This document shows, in pieces, positions 44,634 to 55,255 of a DNA stretch of 64,000 nucleotides. Made by a program: the position numbers and the translations under genes. Source of the stretch: Coniferiporia sulphurascens (taxonomy: Eukaryota; Basidiomycota; Agaricomycetes; Hymenochaetales; Hymenochaetaceae); contig NBBA01000011.1 in assembly GCA_002794785.1 (NCBI GenBank), positions 248,001 through 312,000 on the forward strand, read 5' to 3'. Under the pieces are notes generated by a model. That model was not told the DNA's origin. It ran no database searches and saw only the letters and a list, made by a program, of their open reading frames with translations. The stretch's first letter is position 1. Each line of letters opens with the position of its first letter.

Positions 44634-45319
44634 CATCCTTCTTGTCCTCTTACCACCACCATCTCGGTTTTGTGACTGGGGTTGGCTGGGGGGAAGTCGC
44701 AGCTACCCGACCTTGTCTGGACTCTCTGGGACTGGGCATCGTATGAGAGAAGGTTCTGACTCACCCTGGTGTGCCGGGGTTGGTTGTCGGTCACCGTAAC
44801 GCAGCGGGAAACGGGCATGGAGCTCACCGGCGGTCTTGGCAACCCGTCGAAAACATTGCTTCTGGTTGGATTCTCAGTGAGCTTGCATCCTTCTGGCATC
44901 TGCACTGTCCTCTCGGGGTGGCGTGCTCGCTGGGCCTGCATTGTATGTGGGCTCGGCGGGGGGGGGACACAACGTTAACGTCCTCACAGGGGGGGGGGGG
45001 GAAACCCCCTGCCTCGCAGTGGGTGACTTTGGTCGGGTGATCTTGGTTCGGGGCAACTCAGATCACGCCTTCGGGTGCTGAGCAATGCCCCTCTGGGTAC
45101 CTTGGGGCCCACGTTGTCCCTGGCATGACAAATCAAAAACTGCCCCCCCAAATTCCCAAAAGGGTCTCTGATGACGGCACCTTGTGCTAAAAGGAGATAG
45201 GGGGCTCATAACACATGGCGTGGCGGTAAGAACCACCCAACACTGAAAGGTGACAGGGCACCATGGGCCTCTTGGGTGGGTTGGACCCCCTTGAGGTGGT
45301 TAGTATCCTCTACTCCCTG
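44634..45319 (+). repeat. R element copy R3 at the 5' end of chimera X2
   Basis: Begins CATCCTTCTTGTCCTCTTAC and aligns along its length (about 70-75% by eye) with the first half of R in X1 (38078 to about 37330, reverse complement). Shared landmarks include AACGTT/ATTAACGTCC next to G runs, TTGTCCCTGGCA, AGGGTCTCTGAT, AACACATGGC and CACCATGGGCC. It stops at CTACTCCCTG, where the LINE leader CCTTCTTGACC of L16 begins. R here lies upstream of a complete LINE 5' end, in the same orientation. Left flank is L14 coding sequence. No credible ORF was found. Confidence 0.75.
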
Positions 45320-45374
45320 CCTTCTTGACCAGTAACCACCACCATCGACTAGTGCAGGCAGCTAAAACTCCCCC

Positions 45375-47378
45375 ATATCGAACCCCAGTGGATACAGAAA
45401 TGCTCTACGTTCGACTCGACCACCCCTCCCACCTCCCTCATCAGCCAGCACCGATGCCGACAGGGCCGCCAGGGCCGCTGCCAATTGGGTGGCTGCCGGC
45501 AACGTCGCTGCTGCTATGCACGGCACAACCCCCACCCCTGCCCAAATCGACCCAGGCCTCCCAGTGTCGTCCCCAGACACTCTCTGGCTCGCTCTGTCCC
45601 CAGTCATTGGCGTCTCGAACACTGAGTTTACTCGGTCTTTTGCGCACATCAGCCGCCCTCCGTCTGAAGGCTCCAACCCCCTGGCCAGCTCCAATGAGCC
45701 TGGCGGGATGGAGGACATCCTCGAGAACCCACACACGCCCTCGCCACCACTGACCCACAAGCGCTCCACAGAGAGCCTCTCCCCACACACCCCCTGCCCC
45801 CGCCCTCGAGACCAGTTCAAGCCGCACATGGCGGGGTTCATGTACTCCATCTCCCATGCTTTGGAGGACTTCGACCGGAAGACCCTCTGCACCAATATCG
45901 CTGAGACTGACATGGCCGCTGCCCAGTTTGTAGGGGACCTCCTCTGGAACCTTCAGCAAACCATCGCCAGCGTCATTAGGGACGAGAAGGACCCCCAACA
46001 CATCGTCTCCCGCAACATGGAGATGGCCTACAACTTTGCCAGGAAGGGAGCAGAAGCCTCCCTCCCAGCACCCTTCGCCCCAGCCCCCCCCCATCAAAGG
46101 ACCCCGGCCACCACCCCCCAACCCTCTGCCCAGACCAGGACCCCCGGAACCGCTAACGTCTCGTCCGATGTGGCCGCGCTGACTAACATTGTTAAGCAGC
46201 TCTCCACAGAGGTCGCTTCCATCTCCCAACAGGTCTCAACCCTTGTCAACTGGCCCGCCCCCCACACCCCACCAGCCCAGAAGGCCCAGGCCCCTACCAC
46301 CACCCCCCAGGCCGCCATCACCGCGGCACCAATATCCTATGCCCAGGTGGCGGCTGCCCCAGCTCCACCCACTCCAGGCACTGTCTTTACGACAGTGACC
46401 CACAAGAAGAAGAAAAAGCAACGCCAAGTTCCACCCCTGCCCCTGATGTACGCCAAGGACCCCACCCTGGTCCTCCTCCCGGCAATTTCGCTCAAATCCG
46501 AGATCCAGCTCCCGGCCATGTGCCTCACCACCACCACTCGTGAGTTCTTCTCCTCCCTTCCCACTGCTGACCAGGTCATGGTCCTGGCCTCCTCCTTCAA
46601 CATGAAGGGGAACCTCGTGACCTCTTTCGCCAAGCGCCCCACCTCTGCCTCCCCGGCCACGGACACAATCATTGATCGACACTCCACGGCCTTCGCAGCC
46701 CACATGCGTGAGCGCTGCCTCTCGGTCCTGGTCGACAAGATCCCTGAGCAGTACACGCTCACCCCCATCCGTGTCCGCCCCCGGTCCGCCCTCTGCATCT
46801 CCATGGTGCCATGCATGGACTACCTCTTTGGTCAGAACGGCCACACCATATCCCCCAAGGCCCTCATGGCCGAAATATGGAATAATCCGTCTCTCTGCCC
46901 CCTCGACTTTGTAGTCAACCCTCACTTTGCCGCCACCAAAGAGCACCTCCCGACCCTCCAGAAGTGCCCCATGGCATTCTCCTTCTCCGACCCCAATGGA
47001 TCCATCAGGGCACAACTCCTCAAGCGCCCATGTGTATGGCTATTCGGCTCCACCCTCTCCCTCTCGGTCCCACCATACTGCCCCGGCCTCACACAATGTG
47101 AGTGCTGCCAGGGCCTCGGCCATGGAATGAGGGGGTGCCGTGCCCAGCCCTGCTGCACCGACTGTGGGGGAGGACATCTCACCCACAACCACCATAAGTT
47201 GTGCACATCTTGTGCCTCTGAAGCCATTGAGGGCGACCACTGCCCTCACCCCCGCTACTGCACAAACTGCAAAGGCGACCACCCCGCTACCCTACCTCAA
47301 TGCCCCAAGAAACGGCGTTTCCGCCAAATCGAGGCGGCCATTGATGGACCCGACGACGACCACATGGAGGACCAATGA
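45375..47378 (+). CDS. LINE ORF1 (CCHC RNA-binding protein), open but start codon is ATA, L16
   Basis: There are 668 codons with no internal stop. The codon where sister copies have ATG reads ATA here (45375-45377, G-to-A), so initiation is doubtful; the next in-frame ATG is about 40 codons in. Residues 1-150 are Pro/Ala/Thr-rich. About 150-220 is helical (FMYSISHALEDFDRKT, DLLWNLQQTIASVIRDEKD). About 255-290 is coiled-coil-like (LTNIVKQLSTEVASISQQV), followed by basic HKKKKKQRQV. A conserved middle ends in MVPCMDYLFGQNGHTI. Knuckles lie at about 575-645: CECCQGLGHGMRGC, CCTDCGGGHLTHNHHKLC, CTNCKGDHPATLPQC. The stop overlaps the ORF2 ATG at 47375. Confidence 0.85.
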   Translation: MSNPSGYRNALRSTRPPLPPPSSASTDADRAARAAANWVAAGNVAAAMHGTTPTPAQIDPGLPVSSPDTLWLALSPVIGVSNTEFTRSFAHISRPPSEGSNPLASSNEPGGMEDILENPHTPSPPLTHKRSTESLSPHTPCPRPRDQFKPHMAGFMYSISHALEDFDRKTLCTNIAETDMAAAQFVGDLLWNLQQTIASVIRDEKDPQHIVSRNMEMAYNFARKGAEASLPAPFAPAPPHQRTPATTPQPSAQTRTPGTANVSSDVAALTNIVKQLSTEVASISQQVSTLVNWPAPHTPPAQKAQAPTTTPQAAITAAPISYAQVAAAPAPPTPGTVFTTVTHKKKKKQRQVPPLPLMYAKDPTLVLLPAISLKSEIQLPAMCLTTTTREFFSSLPTADQVMVLASSFNMKGNLVTSFAKRPTSASPATDTIIDRHSTAFAAHMRERCLSVLVDKIPEQYTLTPIRVRPRSALCISMVPCMDYLFGQNGHTISPKALMAEIWNNPSLCPLDFVVNPHFAATKEHLPTLQKCPMAFSFSDPNGSIRAQLLKRPCVWLFGSTLSLSVPPYCPGLTQCECCQGLGHGMRGCRAQPCCTDCGGGHLTHNHHKLCTSCASEAIEGDHCPHPRYCTNCKGDHPATLPQCPKKRRFRQIEAAIDGPDDDHMEDQ

Positions 47379-49572
47379 ATAGAGACATCTCTATTCTTCA
47401 GTGGAATGCCACGTGCTCTCTAGCCGCGGTCCATTCCCTCGTCCCGATTCTCACTACTGACCCATCCCCACCTACTGTGATACTGATTCAGGAACCCCCC
47501 TGGTACCAAATCGGCCTCCAGCCATCCCTCACCAACCCCACTGGCTCGCCGGTCCTCAACGTCCCCTCCCTTCCCAGGTACATAGCAGTCCTACCCCCGG
47601 CCACTTGGCCCAGGGTGGTCATGTATGTTTCCTGTGCCATCCCCACCACCTCATGGTCTGTCCTCGGGGCTGCCTCATCAGGCACCAATGTCCTCACTAT
47701 CGAAATCTGTGCCCACCTTATGATCCGACTGTGCAACTTCTATGGGATGCATGCACCAGATCGCACCACCACCACCCCACAATACCCAGGTGAGTCGTTC
47801 CTATACACGATCCCGCCAGTCCTGGCCTCCACCCTCCTAGTGGCAGGCAACTTCAACCATCACCACCACTCATGGTCCAAACTCCTTGCCGCTCAGCAGG
47901 AGGATTTGAGGGCACAACCCCTCGATGACTTCTTCCGAGAGCACGGCCTTGCGCCAGCTCACCTCCCAGACTCGGACTCACGGCCCATCAACAATCGTCG
48001 GCGGTGCCCTATTGACATGATCTGGGCCCCACCCACCATCAACCCCAACTCCATCATAGACTCAGGCTCGTCAACCATCTCCCCACTGTCCGACCATGCT
48101 ATGCTATGCTGGTCCCTGCCATCCCGACCCCCACCCCCTGTCATGAAAACACGCTGGCTGCTCCCAGACGACAGAGAAACCTGGACCGACATTGCCTTTC
48201 CATTACTCAAAACCACCTTCAGCCTCCCAGCGGGTGATACCACCACCCTAGACACCAAAGTGCAGGCAGTAGTCGCCTCCATGACCTCTGCCCTCACCCC
48301 CTTCACCCGACTCGCCAAGCCGTGCAAAACCGAGGTCCCATGGTGGACCCCGACATGTAAATCGCTCCTCCAGGCAATATCAATGGCCACCACCCCCCTT
48401 CAGCGATCAGCAGCCCACCGCGCATTTAAGCGTGGCGTATGAGCGGCCAAGCGGCATTTTTATGCCAACCAAGCCGACTCTGCAGATGCCACCAACATCT
48501 GGAGCTAGGCCAAACACGGCCTCGGCAACTGACCCACACCCATCCCATCATTAAAAAAGGGCGATGGCACCTTCACCCAATCGGACAATGAGAAAGGTGA
48601 GCTCTTCCGCATGACCTTCTTCATGCCCCCCCCACCACCGGCAGAGGCCGTCACTCCCCCACCCCCCCCCCAACCAGCTGCCCCGCCTATACTCCTAGTG
48701 GAGCTTATGGGGGCACTGGCTGACACCTCCAACTTGTCGGCCCCAGGCCTCTCAGGAATCAGCTACCACCCACTAAAATGGGTGGTAGACGCTTACCCTG
48801 AAGAGATACTTACACTTTTCAACGACTGCCTGTGCATGGGGCACCACCCCAAGTGCTGGCAGGTGGCAAAGGTGGTAATGCTATGGAAGCCTAACAAGAA
48901 GGACCCGTTCTTGCCGAGATCATATCGGCCCATCACCCTTGAGGAGACCCTAGGGAAACTCCTCGAAAAAATCATAGCTAACCGGCTCCAGTTCCTCACT
49001 AACACGTGGGACTGGCTTCCACCTAACCAATACAGGGGGCGTCAGGGACACTCAGTCTACAACACCGCCCAGCACCTCCTACAGATAGCAGAACGTGCCC
49101 ATGCAGAGGGCCTTGTATGCTCGGTCCTTGTGGTCAACATACAGGGTTTCTTCGATTCAGTGCACCCGCAACTCCTCCACCGACAACTGCTGGACCTCCA
49201 GTGCCCGCCCAACATGGCGGACTGGTGCCTCTCCTTCATGACGGATCGGCAGGTAGCCATCGCATTCAACGGCACCACCCTCCCAACCGCCCAGAAACCC
49301 GACCTTGGCACCCCTCAAGGATCGCCCATATCCCCTATCCTGTCCACCATCTTCGCAGGCATGGTTCTCTGGAAATTTCATCAAACCGGCACCACCGCCC
49401 TCGCATATGTGGACGATCACCTCCTCGTTCATGTCGGCCCCAGCGTGGCATCCAACTGCCAGCAACTCGCCGCTGCCTACCACCAACTCGACACTCTCTT
49501 CGGCGACATTGGTCTCAACATCAAAGCCACCAAAACAGAGTGCCTACACTTCCACCCACCCCAGCGCCGCTC

Positions 49573-50133
49573 TGTTAAGCTCAACAGTTATGTGGTGATC
49601 GATGTCAGGGCTTCCTGATCATTGGAACTGATGGTACAGCAATGGGGCTTCCTAGATGTCGTAAGTCGAAGGTGATCGTCAGTGGGGCTTCCTGATTGAC
49701 AATGTGGACGCAAGGGGTTTCTTAGCGGAGTCGGGTTATGACGAAGCGACTAATGGCCAAGTGGCGCACAGTAGACTGGTGGTAGCAGATAATTGGCTTG
49801 TATGAACAAAGAGCACAAGCTTAGGGCTTGTGCTACTGAAGTTACATGCTTATATGCTACTCTATGTATTTACTACTGTAGCGGCCTGTGTAGGGTAGTT
49901 TACCAGACTATGGAAGGTCATGGAAACCCAAGGAATACCTTGGTAATACAAGTAGGGCTATCAGTAAGCAAAGCACATCATGATGGTGCAATAAGGCGTC
50001 ATCATGGTGTCTTATGGTGCAAGACGAAATAAGGATGAGTAAGGCAGAGAAATGGGGGAGTTGTGCTGACTGGTGATGACGAAGGGGAAGTGAGTCAGCG
50101 CATAAAGATGAAAGGTAAAGGAAAATTGTAACA
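49573..50133 (-). mobile_element. Solo LTR2 of the gypsy family, with 5 bp duplication
   Basis: A complete 561 bp LTR in reverse orientation (TGTTAAGCTCAACAG ... GAAAATTGTAACA), flanked by CGCTC at 49568-49572 and again at 50134-50138. It splits L16 ORF2 between the RT and the thumb. It carries the variant TACAAGTAGGGCTATCAG, which matches LTR4, so the two belong to one sub-lineage. The TATA and hairpin region typical of the LTR is present on the minus strand. Confidence 0.94.
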
Positions 50134-50677
50134 CGCTCCTCAGCATACACCAACTGGGACTCAGCCGGGGTTCAGGTCAACCCAACCACACTCATCTGAC
50201 CGTCAATCCCCCTCAGATGGCTGGGGATTTGGTGGGATCCCGCCCTCACCTTCAAGGCCCATGTCGAGCGAATGCGCTCCAAAGGCCTCTCCACCCTCGC
50301 CACCCTCCGCATCCTCAGCAATACTGAACGCGGCATCTCGGCCCTTCTCCTACATCGCCTATATATCGCCTGCATCCACTTGGTACTCACATGGGGCACG
50401 CCGGTTTGGTACCATGGCCGACGCCAAAAAACCTTAGTAAGCCGCTTGCAGGCTGTGCAAAACACGGCATGCAGATGGATTCTCGGTGTCTACAAAGGCA
50501 CCTCCCCTTTCTCTACAAACTTCCTTTGTTCCCTTCCCCCCCTTTCTTATTATTTCGAATATGCTAAGACTCTCCATTCTCTGCACCTATGGCACACCCC
50601 GCACTCCGTTGGTAGAAAACGTTTCTATAAAACCATAACTAACCACCCCTTTTCCACTTCTCTGCAGGTCTGGGTCC

Positions 50678-51237
50678 TGTTACAATTTTCCTTTACTTTC
50701 CTATATTGCGCTGACTCACTTCCCCTTCATCACCATCAGTCAGCGCAACTCCCCCATTTCTCTGTCTTACTCATCCTTATTCGCCTTGCACCATAAAATG
50801 CCATGAAGATGCCTTATTGCACCATCATGATGTGCTTTGCTTACTGATCACCGTACTTGTATTACCAAGGCTTTCCTTGAGTTTCCATGACCTTCCATAG
50901 TCTGGCAAACACACCCAACCAAGTTGTTACAGTAGCAAACACATAGAATAGCATATAAGCATGTAACTTCAGTAGCACAAGCCCTAAGCTTGTGCTCTTT
51001 GTTCATACAAGCCCATTATCTGCTACCACCAGTCTACTGTGCACCAGTGTGCCACTAGTCACTTTGTCGTAACCCGACCCGCTAATAGAAGCCTACTGCA
51101 TCCACATCGCCAATCAGGAAGCCCCATCGACGATCACCTTCGACTTACGACATCTAGGAAGCCCCGTTGCCGTAACCACCAGCACCGACGATCAGGAAGC
51201 ACTGACGTCGATCATCGTGTAACCATTGAGTTTAACA
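50678..51237 (+). mobile_element. Solo LTR3 of the gypsy family, with 5 bp duplication
   Basis: A complete 560 bp LTR in plus orientation (TGTTACAATTTTCC ... GAGTTTAACA), flanked by GGTCC at 50673-50677 and 51238-51242. It splits L16 ORF2 just before RNase H, 540 bp from LTR2 and in the opposite orientation, so LTR2 and LTR3 are separate insertions rather than the two ends of one element. It shares a diagnostic variant with LTR1. Confidence 0.94.
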
Positions 51238-52787
51238 GGTCCCCTGGGTTCAACCGGTCCCTGCATACACTCATCCCCCATGGACGGATCCTCTGGCATT
51301 TACGAATGGTCGAGTTTCATTCACCTCTCCTATCACTCCAGTCAGCAAGGACACCCACAAGGAATTCGTGGAAGCCGCACACTCCCCCACCTCCAGGTCT
51401 TCACTGATGGCTCCCACATGGGCACGAAGTCTGGTTCTGCCGTCTGTGCCATGATGGGCCTCACCCACCTAAAAGCGCACCGACTCGCCTCCCCCACATG
51501 CGCCACAGCAACGGATGCAGAGATTTTCTCACTCACCTCCGTGCCTACGTGGGCAGCACACCACCTCCGGGAGCTCCTGCCTGTCGCATCTGACATCTTC
51601 TTTCTGTCAGATTCGCTGATGGCACTCCACCTCATATGCACATGGGCACCAGTCCCAGGCGCCCATCTCCTCCACCAATGGAAGGCTGGGGTCCAGACTC
51701 TCTTGGACTCGTACCCGGATCTTTCCGTGCATTTCATATGGTGTCTGGGTCACTCCGACATACCAGGGAACGAATGGGCCGACCACGAGGCCAAGTTTGC
51801 GATGAATCTCCCCCTGTCCTCCCTCACCCCCTCTACCTCTGCACTGAAGGAGGCTGCCATCAAAACTCTAATGGAATGATGGTCCCTCTCTCTCGCCCAC
51901 CCCCTCGCCTAGACAGCCAACAAGTACTTGGCTGTCAATGGCGTCCCCTCCCACAGACCACGGAAGTTACTTAACCAGTTGGTCGACCACCCCCACCAAG
52001 AGCTCTTGGCGGTTGCCCAGGTCCTCTGCCACGCCGGTCCCTATGGGGGCTACTGGCTGAGCTTCGACTCAGTCTACCGGCACAGACACGGCCTGATCTC
52101 ACACTGCTGATGGCACAACCACCCCCCCTGGCCAGCCCAATCCACCGCCCATGTCCTGGGCGGGTGCCGCACATTCCGGCCATGGATCCATAAGGTCTGG
52201 CCCCCCCATGACCCACTTCCAACCCACCACACAGAGTGGGCCAATGAAGACCGTCTCCAGGTTCTGTGCTGCTGGCTGAAACTGACCAGGCATCTGAACT
52301 GCCTATCCGACCACACCTCTGCTACCATCCACCTGGCTTTTGCAGCAATGGACCTAGAAGGGCACCCCACCGACAAAGATATGGACTTGGACCTCCTTCG
52401 GGAATACATGAGTTGTATGCTTGGACCCCGACCCCAGGACCCGGACCCGGCTCTCTTGGAGCTTTCAGGTACACTTCCCCCCTTTTCCTCTGTTCAGTGA
52501 CTGCCTTTCGGACTCTCCCTCGTATGTCCCAGCCGGCACTCTTGCCCTCCCTTCCCTATTCTAAGCTACCCCCTTTACCTGCCTTCACCCGCTTGGTCTC
52601 ATCGTAGTGATATGTATTCCTCTCCCTCGCTTCTCCTTTACTAATAGGGACCCTTCCCACCTTGGCACCCTTTGGGGAGCAGGGTCCCCGCCCAGTTTCG
52701 TGCATTGTGCGATGACGGGCACCTCTGTTGTTATGTAGTTAGGGCCCCCCCTTCGGGGGGGCAGCTTGTAATTATGTAATACTGCAG

Positions 52788-52788
<1 letters not shown>

Positions 52789-52840
<52 letters not shown>
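52789..52840 (+). repeat. AAT microsatellite tail of L16
   Basis: About 17 AAT repeats ending AAAA, immediately after the LINE 3' end motif ACTGCAGG. It is the longest tail in the window. Tail units differ between copies (AAT, AAAT, AAAAT, AATT). Confidence 0.9.
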
Positions 52841-52841
<1 letters not shown>

Positions 52842-54538
52842 CCTTCAAGGCCCATGTGGAACACATGTGCTCCAAAGGCCTCTCCACCCTTGCCGCCCTT
52901 CGCATCCTCGGCAACATGGAACGCAGAATCTCGGCCCTCCTCCTCCATCGACTGTACACCACCTGCATCCGCTCTGTCCTCACATGGGGGGCACCAGTAT
53001 GGTATCATGGCCGGCGCCAAAAAACATTAGTAAGCCGCCTGCAGGCTGTGCAAAACACGGCATGCAGATGGATTCTCGGCATCTATAAAGGCGCCTCCCC
53101 CTTTTCTACAAATTTTCTTTGTTCCCTTCCCCCCCTTTCCTATTATTTTGAATATGCTAAGACCCTCCACTCTCTGCATCTCTGGTGCACCCTGCACTCC
53201 ATTGGTAGAAAACGCTATTATAAAAATGTAATTAACCGTCCCTTTTCCACTTCTCTGCAGGCCTGGGTCCCCCGGGTTCAACAGGTCCCTGCATACACTC
53301 ATCCCCCCTGGACGGACCCTCTGGCATTTATGACCAGGTGAGTCTCGTTTGCCACTCCTATCACTCCGGTCAGCAAAGACACCTGCGAGGAATTCATGGC
53401 TGCTGTGCACTCCCTGAGCACCCTCCCCCACCTCCAGGTCTTCACCAATGGCTCTCACATTGGTATGAAGTCTGGATCAGCCATTTGCACCATGAGGGGC
53501 CTCACCCGCCTCAAGTCCCGCTGGCTGGCCTCCCCCACCTGTGCCACCGCCACGGATGTGGAGATTTTCTCCCTTACCTCCGCACCAACATGGGCCGCAC
53601 ACCACCTATGGGACCTTCTGCCTGTCGCATCGGATATCTTCTTTCTGTCTGATTTGCTGACGGCACTCCACCTCATCCGCACATGGGCGCCAGTCCCAGG
53701 CGCCCACCTCCTTCACCAATGGAAGGCTGGGGTCCAGACTCTCGTAGACTCGTACCTGGATCTCTCCGTTCATTTTGTCTGGTGCCCAGGACACTCGGAC
53801 ATCCCTGGTAATGAATGGGCTGACAGCGAGGCAAAGTTTGCCATGAATCTACCCCCATCTCCCCTCACACCCTCCACCTCTGCTCTGAAAGAGGCTGCCG
53901 TCAACAACCTGATGGACCATTGGTCAATCTCACTCGCCCGCCCCCTGGCCTCCACAGCAGACAAATACTTGGCTGTGAATGGCATCCCCTCCCACTGGCC
54001 CTGAAAGCTCCTAACGCAATTGGTTGACCACCCTCGCCATGAGCTTGCTGCAGTTGCCCAGATCCTCTGTTGTGCCAGTCCCTTCAGGGGTTACTGGCTG
54101 AGCTTTGACTCAGCCTACTGGCACAGGCATGGTCTGATTTCACACTGCCAATGGCACAACCACCCCCCCTGGCCAGCCCAGTCCACTGCTCATGTCTTGG
54201 GTGGTTGCCACACATTTCGGCTGTGGATCTGCAAGGTCTGGCCCCCCTGAGACCCACTTCCAACCCACCATGCCGAGTGGGCCGATGAAAACCGCCTCCA
54301 GGTTCTGTGCTGCTGGCTGAAGCTAACGGGACACTTGAACCACCTTTCCGACCACACCTCTGCCACCATCTGCTTGGCCTTTGCCGCAATGGAGCTGGAG
54401 GGACACCCGACCGACAAAGATATGGACTTGGACCTCCTCTGGGAATACATGAGTCATATGCTTGGACCCCACACCTGGGACCCAGACCCAGCTCTTTTGG
54501 AGCTCTCAGGTGTGCTTCCCCCCTTTTCCTCTGTTTAA
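52841..54538 (+). pseudogene. LINE ORF2 thumb-RNase H-finger fragment, L17
   Basis: Stretch 52856-53341 is the thumb region (LRILGNMERRISALLLHRL, GAPVWYHGRRQKTLVSRLQ, FLCSLPPLSYYFEYA). A TGA at 53339-53341 is followed by RNase H at 53396-54004 with FTNGSHIGMKSG (the usual FTDGS Asp changed to Asn, so a catalytic residue is lost), DVEIFSL, FLSDLLTAL and [12 protein letters not shown]. Further stops interrupt the finger region. The C-terminal segment at 54335-54538 ends LPPFSSV with TAA. Confidence 0.85.
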
Positions 54539-54662
54539 CGCCTGCCCTTCGGACTCCCCCTTGTATGTCCCGGCCAGTGCTCTCGCCCTCCCTTTCCAAT
54601 TCTAAGCTACCCCATTTGCCTGCTCTTGTCCATTTGGCTGTGCCGTAGCGAAATGTATTCCT
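52841..54662 (+). mobile_element. LINE copy L17 (LINE-B), 5' truncated, cut by the gypsy element G1
   Basis: Starts in the ORF2 thumb (ACCTTCAAGGCCCATGTGGA) directly after the L16 tail and runs through RNase H, finger and ORF2 stop into the 3' UTR. There G1 inserted after ATGTATTCCT. The rest of its 3' UTR, stem-loop and tail should therefore lie to the right of G1, beyond the window, starting after a second copy of TTCCT. Confidence 0.88.
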
Positions 54663-55223
54663 TGTTACAATTTTCCTTTACTTTCCCCTATTATGCTGAC
54701 TCACTTCCTCTTCATCATCATCAGTCAGTGCAACTCTCCCATTTCTCTTCCTTACTCGTCCTCATTCACCTTGCACCATAAGATGCCATGATGATGCCAT
54801 ATCGCATCACCATGACATGCTTTGCTTACTGATCACCCTCCTGTATTCACCAAGACCTTCCTTGGGTTTCCATGACCTTCCATAGCCATGTAAACACACC
54901 TATACAGGTAACTAACAGTAGCAAACACTTAGAGTAGCATATAAGCATGTAACATAGATCGCACAAGCCCTAAGCTTGTGCTCTTTGTTCATACAAGCCC
55001 ATTATATGCACCTCAGTGCCCTCTGTGTGCTCTACCTCATCATCTGGCACTTCATCATAACCTGACTCCTCTAAGAAGACTACCACATCCACATCGCCGA
55101 TCAGGAAGCCCCATCGCTGATCAACTTCGACTTACGACATCTAGGGAGCCCTGTTGCCGTACTACCAGCCCCGACAATCAGGAAGCCCTGACATCGATCA
55201 CCATGTAACCATTGAGCTTAACA
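54663..55223 (+). repeat. 5' LTR of G1
   Basis: 561 bp, starting TGTTACAATTTTCC and ending GAGCTTAACA, so it has TG...CA ends. It contains a TATAA at 54940-54944 and the inverted repeat around AAGCTTGTGCT at 54972. The left flank TTCCT is the likely target duplication. Confidence 0.93.
54940..54982 (+). promoter_or_regulatory. Predicted LTR promoter: TATA box, transcription start and self-primer
   Basis: TATAA at 54940-54944 lies 32 nt before AAGCTTGTGCT (54972-54982). That 11-mer is the exact reverse complement of the sequence just inside the 5' LTR (55226-55236). If RNA starts at 54972, its first 11 nt could fold onto the primer-binding site, as established for Tf1. The arrangement is preserved in the 3' LTR (TATAA 63724-63728, 11-mer 63756-63766) with the same spacing. 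The start site itself is inferred. Confidence 0.65.
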
Positions 55224-55225
55224 CT

Positions 55226-55236
55226 AGCACAAGCTT
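55226..55236 (+). other. Primer-binding site, predicted self-priming type
   Basis: AGCACAAGCTT begins 2 nt after the 5' LTR. It does not start TGG, as a site for a tRNA 3' CCA end would. It is the perfect 11 nt complement of the predicted RNA 5' end in the LTR. This is the configuration known for the Tf1/sushi group. Confidence 0.65.
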
Positions 55237-55255
55237 TCCCAAATTTTTTTGCTGA

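Larger units (their letters stand above)
47375..52500 (+). pseudogene. LINE ORF2 (endonuclease-RT-RNase H), lightly damaged, split by two LTRs, L16
   Basis: One frame holds from ATG 47375 to the LTR2 site. Endonuclease has ISILQWNAT, LIQEPPWYQIG, VAGNFNHHHHSW (GNFN for GDFN) and LSDHAMLCW. Nonsense codons are TGA 48440-48442, TAG 48506-48508 and TGA 48530-48532, each consistent with one transition. RT (48611-49567) has SAPGLSGISYHPL, GTPQGSPISPIL and intact YVDD. After LTR2 the thumb runs 50134-50677 with TGA 50197-50199. After LTR3, RNase H (51238-51879) has FTDGSHMGTKSG, DAEIFSL, FLSDSLMAL and [12 protein letters not shown]. The finger and C-terminus end at TGA 52498-52500. Confidence 0.88.
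45320..52840 (+). mobile_element. LINE copy L16 (LINE-B), full span, split by LTR2 and LTR3; LINE part of chimera X2
   Basis: This is the best-preserved copy. It spans a LINE leader from CCTTCTTGACC, ORF1 open over its whole length, ORF2 with few stops, 3' UTR, stem-loop (about 52741-52768), and a pure AAT tail of about 17 units (52789-52840). Removing LTR2 and LTR3 with their duplications leaves about 6.4 kb. The leader is preceded by R3 with no target-site duplication between them, so R3 and L16 probably integrated together. Right flank is L17. Confidence 0.9.

Noticed and set aside
45030..45070. B-box-like GGTTCGGGG in R, suggesting a tRNA or SINE origin
   Set aside because: No matching A box at the right distance, no cloverleaf, and the sequence is not conserved enough between R copies.
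49573..51237. LTR2 and LTR3 as the two ends of one element
   Set aside because: They are in opposite orientation, each has its own 5 bp duplication, and the DNA between them is L16 ORF2.
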